Position numbers and translations under genes: made by a program. Shown here in pieces: positions 11,301 to 23,000 of a stretch of DNA of 64,000 bases; the first letter of the stretch is position 1, and every line of letters starts with the position of its first letter. The DNA is from Euglena gracilis (Eukaryota > Euglenida > Euglenophyceae > Euglenales): the NCBI GenBank assembly GCA_039621445.1, contig CP154955.1, positions 33,029,417 through 33,093,416 of the forward strand, given 5' to 3'. Below the pieces are notes generated by a model, which ran no database searches, was not told the DNA's origin, and was given only the letters and a program-made list of their open reading frames with translations.

Positions 11301-14300
11301 GTCCACACCTGATACCGCCCCATCGCCCCCATCAGAGGGCTAACTTGGGCTTCGCCAAAACAGCGGCCGGGGCCAGGCAGGCGGCACAAAACCAGTCACC
11401 GGTCACGACTCCGACGGTCCACAGCGCCAACGCCTCCGCCGGGGTGGCCGGGTAGCTGACCAGCCTGGGCCGGGCGACACACCGGTGCCCCCCGGCACAG
11501 GGGAGGGGGGCGGGGTGGCCTGGAAGCTCGGTGGCAGCTCAGCCAAGCTTCCCGGCTGCTTTTCAGCAAGACAGTGATAGCTCTCCCTTACAAACTGCAA
11601 TCACTGCCCCCTTGCGATGTCTCGAAAATGACAGTCAAATTTCTCAAGTTTTTATCAAACCATCGTCCTTTCATTTGGTGGGCACTTCTGGAAGTTGAGA
11701 AGCAAAAACAATACATGAGTTTCTTTCTTGTTTTGCACCCACAGCCGGATGGTACTTTCTTCAAGGAAATGGAAAGCACACCCCTGAACACGCCACACTT
11801 CTGGTGGCCACTTGCGCACACCGGGGCCACCACGCCTCCAGCTCCGTGGGCAGCAGCGGCTTGGCGAACACGAGGCAGTCGGTGTCCTCCCCCGGCAACG
11901 TCCCCCGCGCGTCATACTCCGCGCCCCACGCCAGCCGCTCCAGCGCCGCCGCCGCCCGCTCGTGGTCGTTGTACGTGAACACGGCCCGCCTGCACAGTAC
12001 GCGGGGGCTGTGGGGACAATGGGACCAATAACGCTCCAATAATGGTTTTGTTGGCACCGACGACCACACCACACCACACCACACCACCCCCCACACCCCC
12101 CGCACATGCGGGCCCACTCCGAGGGGATGTCCGTTCCATTTCATGGTTATGAGAAGCCCGCTGGCCAGCGCCTCATCAGTCAGTCGGTGGGGGGGGGGGG
12201 CACACCGCGAGGGGGCGCCGCCCTTCAGCACAACGCTCCTGACGTCTGGGGTGGGCAGGGCGAGGGACCGCAGCCACTCGTCCACTGAAGGCTGAGCCAC
12301 CTGCCGGCCCAAGAGGGCAGGGGGCCGGGGGGGGGGGGGGGGGGCGGGGTGGGGGGGTCCATGCCGCTGGGCCGCGGGAGTCCGGGCATTCACCGAGCAA
12401 CCCAGGGAGGCGGTTTCGAACCCCGGCCCTCCAAAAGGGGTTGACCCACCCTCCCATCCCCACCAAATTCCAAAATGGCGGAAAATCCTTGAACAAACGG
12501 CCCCCCACTCTTGAACAACAAAAACACTCTTGGAGAACGTCAGGAGGTTGGCAAATGGGCGTACAAATTTTGCTTCTTTTAAAAAAAACGAAACCCCTTC
12601 CCCATCCCCTTGGGGTTGCTGCTGCACTCTGCCGGGGAAGAGAGGTGATGATGAGGCTGTGCAGCCGCGATTCCCCGCCAGGGGCCTCCCGCGGTGGAGG
12701 AAGGAGGGGGAGGGAGGGTGGGGGGAAGAGGGGCCACCCCACGAGCTGTCAATCAACAAAGAAAATAAACTTTGGACTGCGGGTGGACGCTCTGGTGGCG
12801 AAATGCAGCAACCAGGGACTTCCTTGAGGACCCAGTGGCCAGCTGGGAAAACGGTCCTGGGTGGAACAAGGTGCTGGCTGACCCCCTGGGGAAGGAAACC
12901 CCCCTGCCTCCGAGACCCTCGAAGCAGTTGGTGGCGCACAAGGTATTTTCTTTTTATGTCGGGTAGGCGTGGCTTCCTTGCGGTGTCTTCCCTTTTCAGC
13001 ACATGGCACCGGGAGAAAAGCAGCCAAAAAGTCACCAAACACAGTCTTCCCCTCAAGGGGGGGGGGTTTGACTTCGGGCCTCGCCCATTCTCTCGTGCCG
13101 GGCAGCCCCTGCCCCCGAAACGCGTGCCAGCGGGCCGCCAGGTCCTCCGTGGGGGCCCCGAAGTGCCGCTGCCGCACCGCCGGCGACCTCAGCAGGGCGG
13201 CCACGATGGCGGCGATGTTCCTGCGAGCCAGCGGCGAAAGAACCCCCCCCCAATGGAAGCAGCAGCAGGCGGCCTGACCCGACAGAAGACACTTCAAACA
13301 TCAAGCGTCTCCGGACCCTCCACATATGTGACCACCTTGGCGGGCCATGTCCGGTGGACTGAAGGCGGGGTTAGTGGGCTGGTCCACTTGGCTTCTGAAA
13401 CATAATGGGGAGCTCCCAATCATTTCTTCCCACAACATTCCCTGCGGGGAAGGGGTTATCTTAAGGACCCCCCTCAGGGGAGGGGGTCCCGCGGGCTGCT
13501 GGAAAAAAGTGCTGGCGGGACCCGGGGGGTGGGAGTCCTGTGGGGGGGGGGGAAGGGGTCCAGCTGGCTGGCAGTGGGTACCAGGGAATTTCTTAAGGAC
13601 CCCCGCCCCCGGGGGGGGTCCAGCCTCCGGCTGGCAAACGGGCGGCGGGCGGGAAATGAGCTGGTGGCCGGGCCCCCCCCCCCCGGGGTGGGGGTCCGGG
13701 GCTGGGGCTGGGCTGGGCTGGGTCGAGGAAAAGCAAACTTTTGCTAACACATTTTTGCCATTTTCGACATTTTGATGGGTGGAGCTAGATCAAGGCTGGG
13801 GGGCTGTGATGGAGGAAGCTGTGGTGAGGGGGGGAAAAATGCAGGGATAAATGAGCTGGGCATCCAATCAACTGGCCATCCTGTGGCGGGCTGGCCCGGC
13901 TTCCGGCCGGGTTGGCTTCGACTTTATTTCCCCCGCCCCCGGGGGGGGGGATCCCAGCCCGAATTTGGGCTGCTGGCTGGATTTGAGCTGCTGGCTGGCT
14001 GGACCCCCCCCCGGGGGTAGGGTACCTCCGGCTTAAGAAATTCCCTGGTGGGTAAAAATGCCCCCCCAAAGCAGAAATCCAGGTGGGTTGGCATTTTTCA
14101 GCCAAAGTTTGAGGTGAAAACCCAAAACCATCCCAAAAAGCAATTTTTGTCCGTTTTAAGCCATTTTATTTCAAAAAAAATTAGGCACTTCATTCCGAGA
14201 ATTTTTCCGGTCCAGCTCGGCTTTGCTTTGGATAAAGCTCCGGCTGGGCTGGTGGAAACTTTATTTCACCGGACCCCAGAGGAGTCCGCAGCAGAGGGTT

Positions 14301-17300
14301 TCGAGAGACCGGGGGGGGGGGGTCCGGACCCACCCACCCACCCGGGGGGGGGGAGGCGGGAGGGCTCAAGGAACTCACTTTTTGGGGTCAATTTTGGGGT
14401 CAAAAAAATTTCGGCACTTTGCGCCGAAAATACAATAAACCCCGCCTCCGGCGGGGTACCCACACAGCCCCCCCCCCCCTCCTGGGGGGGGCTGTGTCGG
14501 TACCCACCACACGTGGCCACACACCCACCTCCCCCCAGGTCACGAAACTTAAAAAAAAATCTCTGGTCTGCAGCTCGGCTGGGAGGTGCTGGCTGGAAAG
14601 GACGTGCTGGCTGGCTGGACCCCCCCCCAAGGTGGTCCATGGCTTAAGAAACCCCTGCTTCGGGGGACAAGTATGTCTTTTTGGCCGTAGCCTACATCCT
14701 AAAGCACGGCAGGCATACCTCGCGTCGGCCAGCCCACTGTGCAGCCGCCCGTCAAACTGCAGCCCCAGGGCAGCGCACATCTCAGGCAGCGTGTAGCCCT
14801 GCATCGGCACCTCAAGCAGCCTGCACCCCACCCCAGTGTGTGCGCGCGCGTGGGTGGGTGAGTGGGTATGTTGGGTGTGTGTGTGTGTGTGTGTGGGTGT
14901 GTGTGTGTGTGTGTGTTGTGTGGGTGTGTTGCGTGTGTGTTGTGTGGGTGTGTTGTGGGGGGGGGGGGGTGGTTTTTTGCGCACGTGTGGGTGCCAGTCC
15001 GTCGGTGTGGTTGCTACTTTTGCTGTTTCTTTTTTGGTAATCGTCATCCTCGTCTACAACAATTGGACCTACTGACAACAAGGTAGGGCGCCCACTGCCA
15101 CACACCGGCAGGCCGGGCCGAAGACGTCCATCAGGTTGATGAAGCGGCGCAGCACGTCCGGCACCGTGAGCTGCTTCAGCTGCGCCTCGCGCGGCAGCTG
15201 CTGCTCCAGGTCCCACGCCCCGCCGGCAGGGCCGCGGACGTCAGGGCACACCGCGGCCCGCCCCGCCAACCCCGCCCCGGCCAGCCAGCGTGATTCAGCC
15301 AGCGGAGTGCGATGGGCGTGGCGACAACGATCGCGCTGTCGGCGGGTGAAAGGATAATGAGGGACTCATTTTCTTTACTTTTTCGACCTTCTTCCTTCCT
15401 CATTCTTTTAATGGCGACGGTTTGCCTGCCAGCGCCTTTCCGAGGCGTCAGTTGTGAAATATGACCGTGATTGGTTTCAAAGGAAAATTGTGACATTGCA
15501 CACATTGACTCTTTTCCTCAGTTCCACAAAAATGGTCAATGTGCATGCATGGCAAATGGTCCATGGTGCATTTTGTCAGTCACCTATGAAGCTGCAGAGC
15601 GCCACGAACCATTGAAACTGATATCTGGGCCTTCGATAACAGCTGGAGCGAAATCGTAAATGAATTTGAAAATTTTCTTTCAATTTTTTTGAAAAAATTG
15701 ATTAATTTAATGTAAACCCCCCCCAAATAACACCCCCCGGTGTGTTATTTGGGCACCCGAGCTGAGGCCCCAGGGGGGGTGTGTGTTATTTGGGGGGGGT
15801 GTTATTTTTACATGGAAAACCAAAAGAAAACAGGGGGGGCGTTATTTGGGCGCTCGAAATCGGCCCCTGAGAGGGGGTTGTTATTTGAGGGGGTGTTATT
15901 TGGGGGGGGTTATTTGGGAGGGGGGCTTAATCAAATAGCAAATAATACTTAAAGCAAAATTGTAAATACCGGGAAGGCACACCTGAAATGTTTCTGAAAC
16001 AAAACCAGCTCTCTGTGGAAAGATGATAACTCACCCTCCCGAGGCCCTGGCTGTGGGTCACCACGCCGAGCCGCCGCCCGCGGCCGGCCTGCCCGGCACA
16101 AAACTCTGCCAGTCCGGATGGCCTCCGCCAGGCTGCCCCCCGCCCGCCGCAGCAGCGCCTCATCGATCCCTGGGCGGGCAGGGGCGGGTCGGTGGCCCCC
16201 CCCAGCGGGGGGGGAACCGCGGACCCAACACAACGGGGGCGGTTCCGCGGGGGGGGGCAGACGGATTTGGGGGACGGCCACTTCGTTCACGGCGCAGTCG
16301 GCTTCGCCGACGGTCTCGTCGCTCGAATTTGGTGGGCAGAATTGGGGGAAATTTTGGCAACCCAGAATGGAAGGAGGAAAATTGCAATGAAACAAACGCG
16401 AAACCCCAAAATATAATACAATAAACCCCCCTGGAGGATTTGATTTGTGTGTAATCCCCCCCTTGGTAAATGCCAACGGGTGCCACGCAGGAAATAAAAG
16501 AATACGAAAAATGCCTGAAAGCATTTTCATTCTGTGACAATTGCTGAAACTTGATTGCATTCGAGCAAAACCACTGCTGAAAAAGGAGTTTGATTTTTTC
16601 TGAGGATACCCCCCCCCGAAAATGTTAAACCCCCAAGGGTCTTGACTCCCGCCCAAATAATCAAACCAGGTTTATATTGAGGTTTATCTGGAGGGGGTTG
16701 TTATCGCCCAGCGCTTCTGTACACGGAATGGTACATGAAAGGTCCAGTGCGCAGATACCTACCCGTAAGGAATGTGCAGAACGGGGTGACGCGGGAGTAG
16801 GAAGGCTGGCAGTAACCTGCAGGTGGACTTTCGGTTCGAAAAAAAAAATATCACCAGGCCACACACATTGCCTGTGCACACGCCGACCCGTTCATGCACG
16901 CACACCAAAATCCTTCAAGAATGGGCTGGGATAGCCCAAATCAGCCCGCACTGAACTTGTGCATGTCTTTAGCTTTGGCTTGGGTTTATTTTCTAAAAAG
17001 GCAACCGGCATGCCCTGAAACGCCTGTCCAGGATGCCAAGTCCGAAGGATATTATGAGAGGGGTGCTGCACAATGTATGCGACGTCCGTCACGTACAGGG
17101 CACATGACGTTTGAATCCGCCACGCAAGAAGGGAGGCATGCCCGTGGGAATGCAATCCACAAACACATGAGAACACAGACAACACAGCGCGCAGGTGAAC
17201 ACAACCAAACAGAAGGGCCGCAGAACGCGCTTTGCGACGTCGGGCAAACCCCGAGAGGCCACCTGGGGGGACGACCTCGCCCGTCGCCACGTCCAGCGCC

Positions 17301-17482
17301 GCCCACGCGAACTCGATGATCTCGCTACTACCCCGCCACACCAGGGGCGGCCGCTCGTTGTCACATGTCGCCTCGAAGTCGAGGCAGACCAGCACGTCGT
17401 ACCCACCCTCGCCGCCGGCGTCGGGCCCCTCCCCCGGCAGGGCATCAGGGCCATCCCCCACCACCCCGCCCGGGAGGGCCAT
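8348..17482 (-). CDS. ERI1/3'hExo-like DEDDh 3'-5' exoribonuclease with long C-terminal extension
   Basis: The start is ATG at 17482-17480, as the first in-frame Met before the domain. Exon 1 (17482-17263) carries Exo I: YDVLVCLDFEATCDNE, then SSEIIEFAWAALDVATGEVV. An exon at about 16175-16040 (GIDEALLRRAGGSLAEAIR) matches the 'TGI' helix but changes frame internally. Exon about 15342-15100 has Exo II: GAWDLEQQLPREAQLKQLTV, then VLRRFINLMDVF. Exon 14820-14719 ends LHSGLADAR and splices in phase to 13220 NIAAIVAALLR, giving the Exo III HSGLxDARNI box. Further exons: about 12305-12110, 11990-11810, 11454-11342 (CAACLAP), about 10660-10440 (EECRQCRRPIV), 10181-10135, 9316-9190 and about 8605-8348. 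The last has a Glu/Asp-rich segment and stop TGA 8350-8348. ERI1 proteins trim small RNAs, histone mRNA ends and 5.8S rRNA. The extension, with two CxxC pairs, is not a typical SAP layout. The exonuclease call is firm; the last exons could belong to a second gene. Confidence 0.82.
9358..9475. repeat. (CA)n/(CG CA)n microsatellite
   Basis: Alternating ACACGCGCGC and CACACG units grade into (AC)n from about 9358 to 9422, with a second CA block to 9475. It lies in an intron of the exonuclease gene, just upstream on the sense strand of the exon at 9316. Confidence 0.9.
9489..9890. mobile_element. TA-flanked element with AA(C/A)CCCCCC termini, TATAACGACC type
   Basis: The left end reads TAACACCCCCCATTTATAAC followed by GACCC. 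The right end reads GGTCGTTCTAAATGGGGGGG then TTTA, which is the inverted complement. The phrase GGGGTCGTTATAAATGGGG recurs near both ends (about 9555-9605 and 9830-9885), while the middle (about 9610-9820) is ordinary sequence. The flanking dinucleotide is TA on both sides. It lies in an exonuclease-gene intron. Confidence 0.6.
13582..14047. mobile_element. hAT-type MITE (CAGGGAATT family), copy 1
   Basis: The ends are CAGGGAATTTCTTAAG and its exact inverted complement CTTAAGAAATTCCCTG. The flanks are GTGGGTAC (13574-13581) and GTGGGTAA (14048-14055), a 7/8 match of the 8-bp size expected for hAT duplications. The interior is rich in GGCTGG/CTGCTGG phrases and G/C runs, with no coding capacity. 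It lies in the exonuclease intron between exons 14719 and 13220. Confidence 0.75.
14290..14520. repeat. repeat with GCACTTTGCGCC and CGGCGGGGTACCCAC, related to 40210-40420
   Basis: The order of phrases matches the copy at 40210-40420: a G run, 'TTTGGGGTCAATTTTGGGGTC', a 'GCACTTTGCGCC' hairpin, 'AAATAC..AA', then 'TCCGGCGGGGTACCCAC' and C runs. It is probably a MITE. Ends were not clearly resolved. Confidence 0.5.
14835..14965. repeat. (GT)n/(TGTGTGGG) microsatellite
   Basis: GT repeats mixed with TGTGTGGGTGTGTTG units. It sits immediately next to the Exo III-containing exon (14820-14719) of the exonuclease gene. Confidence 0.9.
15712..15928. mobile_element. TA-flanked element with AACCCCCC termini, AAATAAC type
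   Basis: The left end reads TAAACCCCCCCCCAAATAAC. The right end reads GTTATTTGGGAGGGGGGCTTA. The unit GTTATTTGGGGGGG recurs at least five times inside. TA borders both ends. It lies in an exonuclease intron. Confidence 0.6.
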
Positions 17483-19062
17483 CGGGGGGGCCGGGTCAGA
17501 GACCTGTGCCAGAGCGGTTGGCCGGGGGAAGGTGACGCGTGTGTGACATGCGTGACCATGTGTGAGGCGGGGACGGCGCAAACTTTGCCATGGGTGGTGA
17601 ACCCGCAATTTGGTTTGCGGTCAGCCGGCGCTGCAGGGGGAACACGTTCCAAACGTTCGATGCCGCAATGCCGTGGAATTGGAATGCGCCGGCGAACCCT
17701 CTCGCAGGGAGAATGAACGCCAACAGCATCAGGTGAAGAGAGCAAGTCTTTCAAAGGTGATCACTTCAAGGGCCGCTCCCAAGAGACACTCAGTACAGGT
17801 GGGAACTGAGCTGGGCAGGGCACTGGCAGGAAGTGTCCGGACCCCCCTCCCCCAGAGGGGGGACTCCACCCTCCCCCTGCACAAAGAAAAACCCGGCCCA
17901 AAGCGCCAGAAAAATTTTGGGGCTCAACAGAGCCTCCACACCTGCATTTTCGGGCATTTCAACAATGGCAAAAAACCGGCCAAAAATGTGTGGAAAAACT
18001 TCAACTCCCGAAACTTTGCGCCTTTGCACTTTGCAGCAATTTGGTACTGCGCTGGGGAGAGAGAATTTCGGTTCTGGAGGCGGTCCCAGACCCCCCGGGG
18101 GGTGGTCCGGCCGCCTCCCTGCACAAAGCCAACGCTTGCCTAGTACCCAGTTGAGTTTCAGGAGAATTTCCCCCACTCATTCTTGTCAGTCGTCTCCCTG
18201 ATTACCACCCAGGCTGCAATCCAGCGCCGCCATTTCCCTTGTTGGCCGTTCGTGGGGCGGGGGAGTGACACTTTTAGGGGTCCATATCAGAAAGGGGAAG
18301 GATTAGAACTCACCCCTAACCCCTTCCTGGGAGGAACCGGGGACTTGTGGGGTTCTGTGGGAAAGCCTGGTGGGGGTCCAACGCACCCACCATGAAACAG
18401 AAAACAGCAAAACAAAACTTGAAATTTCGATCATATTCTGTCTGGGGTGTGTAAATGTATTTTTTTTTAAAAGCCAAAAACAAAATTCTTTGGGATCTTG
18501 CTGAATCTCAAAGTATGTAACAAAACTTCAAAAACTTATTATATCAAATTGGTATAAAAAATGCAGAGTTCGTTTAAATGGCACAATGCAAAGGAGCTGG
18601 AAGAAAAGGCATTTGTAATCTCCCCTACAGGTGGCCCCACCCGACCACAGATGGTTTCTTGGATTCTGGGGATTGGGGTTCGAGTTCGGGCTACCCCCTC
18701 TGTGCGCCTGATGGGGACCAGTGACCTGAAAAACGGGTCCCCAGGACAGGATGCCTGGGATAACAGAGATCTCTATTGCGTCAAACAATGTGAACAAGGA
18801 GTAAAGATTCAGTGGGAACGAGATTGAATTCTTTGATTGGTTGATTTCTTTGCGCTCCCTGTTGTTTCCCATCTGTGTATGAAAAAGATCATGCCACACA
18901 GACCTCTGACCACAAAGCCACAAAGCCCGTGGCATGCCGCAATGCAAAGGGGCAGGAATGCAGTCGGTCCAACCATTGGGGAAACCAAGGGCAGTGGGAA
19001 CGGCACAGGGATGGGATGAAATGTTGAAATTGTGCAATGATAGTGTGGTGCATGGATGTTTG
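17483..19062. other. intergenic region between exonuclease gene and esterase gene
   Basis: Both neighbours are on the minus strand, so this region should hold the exonuclease promoter and the esterase 3' flank. I see no TATA-type signal that I would defend. The block at 17820-18150 has G/C-run repeats (CAAAGAAAAACCC, CGCCTTTGCAC) like those in introns. The rest, including 18400-18600, is AT-richer and without exons. Confidence 0.4.
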
Positions 19063-19939
19063 TTATTTTTTGGCAATGTCCATGGGAGCCCACACAAAGG
19101 AGCCATTCTGCCGCTGTAAAACGAACTTCGAGCCAGCAGGGCACTCTCCAGCTGGCCGGAACTGCTGTACAAGCCGATGCAGATATGAATGACAGCAAGA
19201 GCGCGAACACACATATATTCCACACAAACACACATGCACACACACAACAGACACACACACACACAACACAACACAACAAAACACAACACACACAACTCTA
19301 CACACACGCGCGCACACACATAGATACACACCACTCAACACAACGTGCAGACGCACAAACACATGCACACACATCAGACCAGAAAGCATACACAGCGCCG
19401 CACATGACGCACACACAAGCCAGCCTCCTTCGCGTGCTGAACCCCTGCCCATCCATACCTGGACCCGACCTCGCGACGGCCCGCCGGCAGGAGGCACGCG
19501 TCCAGCACGCCCTCCTCCACGCGGGTCATGTTGGCGCCGTACTCCCGGGGCCAGTCGCACGCCTCGACCCACTGGCAGCGGTTGGTGTGGTGGCACGCGC
19601 CGCGGTACCACTGGTGCAGCGCCGCCTGGGGAGTTGCGCCCTGCGACCCCGGGGGAAGGAACAAAAGCGTTGTTTCGGGTTTGGGAAATGCGCTGCGTGC
19701 GGTGGCACTTGAAGGATGGCCGCTGCTGATTGAGAATGTGCCCAGACCGGCACGAAAAAATATTACCACATTCATCCACACCAATATACATACACATGTG
19801 GACACCAGTCATGCATACACACCAGTACCCACCCACACACGCACGCACACTAACTTACCCATCGTTCCTGGTCTCCCGTCGCCTTTCACCAACCGTTGAA
19901 GAAAGCAACCCTCAACCCCCAGCACCCCCCACACAGCAC

Positions 19940-20005
<66 letters not shown>

Positions 20006-23000
20006 CACACACACACACACACAATCGGGCACACAAAAACACATAGACACACACACACACACACACATGGACACAGCCACACATCGACACGCGCATGCCT
20101 GAATGGTGTGCTGTCCCCAGTGGTGCATCAGCAGCTCCCCGTGCACCCCCAGCTCGCACTTCGACAAGAAGAGGCCGCCCTCCGCCCTGCGGCGGTGCGC
20201 CCCAATGGCGGCCTCCACCTGCCGCCCGTACTCCGTGATGCGGTCCAGCTGGGCCCTCTCCTGCGAGGGGGTTGGGGCACGGCTGCCCGTGGCGGGTCCA
20301 GGGCGCTGCTTCAGGACCCCCCAGGGGGGGGGTCCAGGCCAGAGGCTGGAAAATTTGGGATGGTTGGAAAAAGGCTGCTGGATGATTCCCCCACCCCCGC
20401 CCGCCCCATGGGGGTCCCGGGCTGGAGTTGGGCCTGACTCAGGGTCCAACCGGGTGCCAAAAAATCGAAATTGCGAAAATGTCCAAAAAAAACTGCCAAT
20501 TATACAAAAAAATTTGACCCCAAAAATGTCCTGGACAGCTTTTTTCCAACCCATTCTCGCCCATCCTTGACCCATATTTGCCCATTTTTTTAGCCCATTT
20601 TTGTACCCCGAAAGCGAAAGATCTGTTCTTGTCCAGCCACCCAAAGGGCCCAAATCTCGTTGATGGGGGGGGAGGGGGGTCCGGGGCTGGAAAAAGGCTG
20701 CTGAATGGAAATGGGCTGCTGGCTGGCTGGACCCCGCGGTGACCGAGGTGGTTCATTTCCCGCTTCCGGTGTGTCCGGCAGCTTCGCGAACCGATCCTGA
20801 GTTTGACAAGTGGGCCAGAAATGGACAAAAAGATAGACCCCAGAGCGGACCCAAAATCCCAGAACCGTTGGGTTCAGTGACCCCTCACCCCCCTTCCATT
20901 TTGCTGGCCGGTTTAAGAGCACTGGCCATATGTACCATTTCTCCTTCGCGTCAGAAAAGGTTTCCTTTCCAGGAAACCTTTTCCGTTTCCGTTTCAGGAA
21001 ACATGACTGCCGGACACTGTACAGGTGGTGCACTCCAGTGGTCACCACCGACACATAGGACCAGTGGCAAAGCCGAGCCTTCTGAAGCCCCCCCGGGCCA
21101 GGCCCTGGCCGGGGTGCCTGCCCCCTTCCCAGTGGGGCAGTTTGGAGCCAGGCTCCACACTCGACACACCAGGCGGTTGTTGTACGACACCCACTTGAAG
21201 CCAAGGAGGTTCTTGACGGCCGGGGCCAGGGGCGCCATCGCGGGAGAGGGGGCCTGCGCCCTGAAACCTCTCTCGCGGAAGAGGGGGCCCGCTCTGAAAC
21301 CCATTCTGCGGCACACTTTGGTCGTTGGAAGGGGGGAAGGGGGGCCAAACGGGGGAGGGGCAGAGGGGGCCCTGCGCCAGTTGTCGTAGATGTGCTGCAC
21401 CTGTGCAATGGAAAGCGGAGGGAGCCACGGAAGGCATGACTTCACTGGCTAGCGGAGGACTGCAACACACAGAGGTTCTATGGTCCTTCTCGGTCACTTC
21501 CTGGTTAATTGCAATCCAAATAAAACTGCGAGTGAAGCTGCGCCCCGACTTCCCAAAGGGTCCATGGCTGAAAAAGTCCAACTTTATCCTGCAGAAATTG
21601 CACTGTTGCATTGCTCAATCTTCAAAGTTCAAAATGTATTTTGTGGATAGTGGACAAAGGAAAATGACTTGAAAAGGTTGTTTACAGTAAAACGGTGAAA
21701 AACGCGAAAAATTTGCAGAAAAAATACACATCAAACTGGCCCTGGAGGGGTTTTAACATTAGGGTTCCACTTTCTCAAACGCAACCTGAATGGAGTTTTA
21801 TCAGGGCATTATGTCGGTGAATTCTGCTATTTTAGGGATAGGGTTGGGATTACGATTGTAGTTTAGGAAGAGCCAGGATTAGAACGTTAGAAAGAAGGTA
21901 AATTGAGATCGGGCCAAAATGGCAAATGTAGTGTAGGTTAACGTCCTAAATCCTACCCTAACCCTACCCTGACCATTTGCCCACCCAATAACTCCAACCT
22001 AATTTTAAAGCTGGAGTAGGCTTGCCACACAACAGGGTCATCATCACTGGGGAGCACACAAACACAAATGGATTCGGCTTTGGACCTCTTGTTAAGCACA
22101 CTGGGCCCCTGGGGGGGCAGTAGTTTAAGACTGCCAAAAAAAGAAAAAATGGTTTGAGTTGAAGAAAATCATTATTTGAGTTGAATAAAATTAAAAGTGC
22201 AGTAAGTTCGGGGGTAAATAGATGAAATTGCATCCTTCATTCTGCATACCCATAACCCGCATAACCAGCGTATGAAAATCAGCACAGACTCCTTTTATTT
22301 TGCTCGCTTTAATCAATTGGAGGCCACCGACTTGAACTGCCTGAATCACGACAAGCTTGGTCCAGTGCTTCAGCCGGGTTCAGTGAATTGTGAATTCTCA
22401 GGCTCCTTTCCACAAGGACTGTCACACAACGCCACAACACAGAGGGCCGCACCACAAACGTCGGGATCTGCATGTATCGCAGGCTGTAGCCGGGGAACAG
22501 GCACCGCCACAGCTCGGGTTCCTCCGACAGGCAACGGGGGTCCCCGCCAGGCCACCACCCCATGGCGGGTGGTCAGTCACGGGAGGTAGGGTGGCCGTTG
22601 GTTGGGCCACAGATGGTGTTGGCCCCGATGACCACTGATGGGATGCTTGCTTGGCCGCTGGGAATCCGGGCCTGGTCTCTCGGCAGCCGCCGGTCCCGGG
22701 GCCACCGGGGAGGGGGTGGCCGGGGCCAACCCGGTGGCGTTCCACAGCCGCGGCGCCGCCTTCATGAAGTTGCAGTGCGACCGCGCGTACATCGTGGCGT
22801 TGCAGTAGTCGATGAACAGCCCCGCATCCACCACCGCAAACACCCTGCGGCAGGGCGGCTGGACGCCCCCCGTCCCCCAGAGGAAGTGGGTGATATGGGT
22901 GCGGACCGCACTACCGTACAGGTTTGCAGATTCCGCCGACAGAGGAGGAAAGCACTGAGGGCAAAAAAAATGACGAAGAAATGGCTTGCTTCGCGGCTGT

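Noticed and set aside
12400-12460. GGGGTTCGAAACC-like B box on the minus strand, possible tRNA or tRNA-SINE
   Set aside because: No A box, acceptor stem or cloverleaf could be drawn around it.
14292-14662. Possible hAT element CAGAGGGTTTC...GAAACCCCTG
   Set aside because: TIR is imperfect and the 8-bp flanks (GTCCGCAG, CTTCGGGG) match at only four positions.
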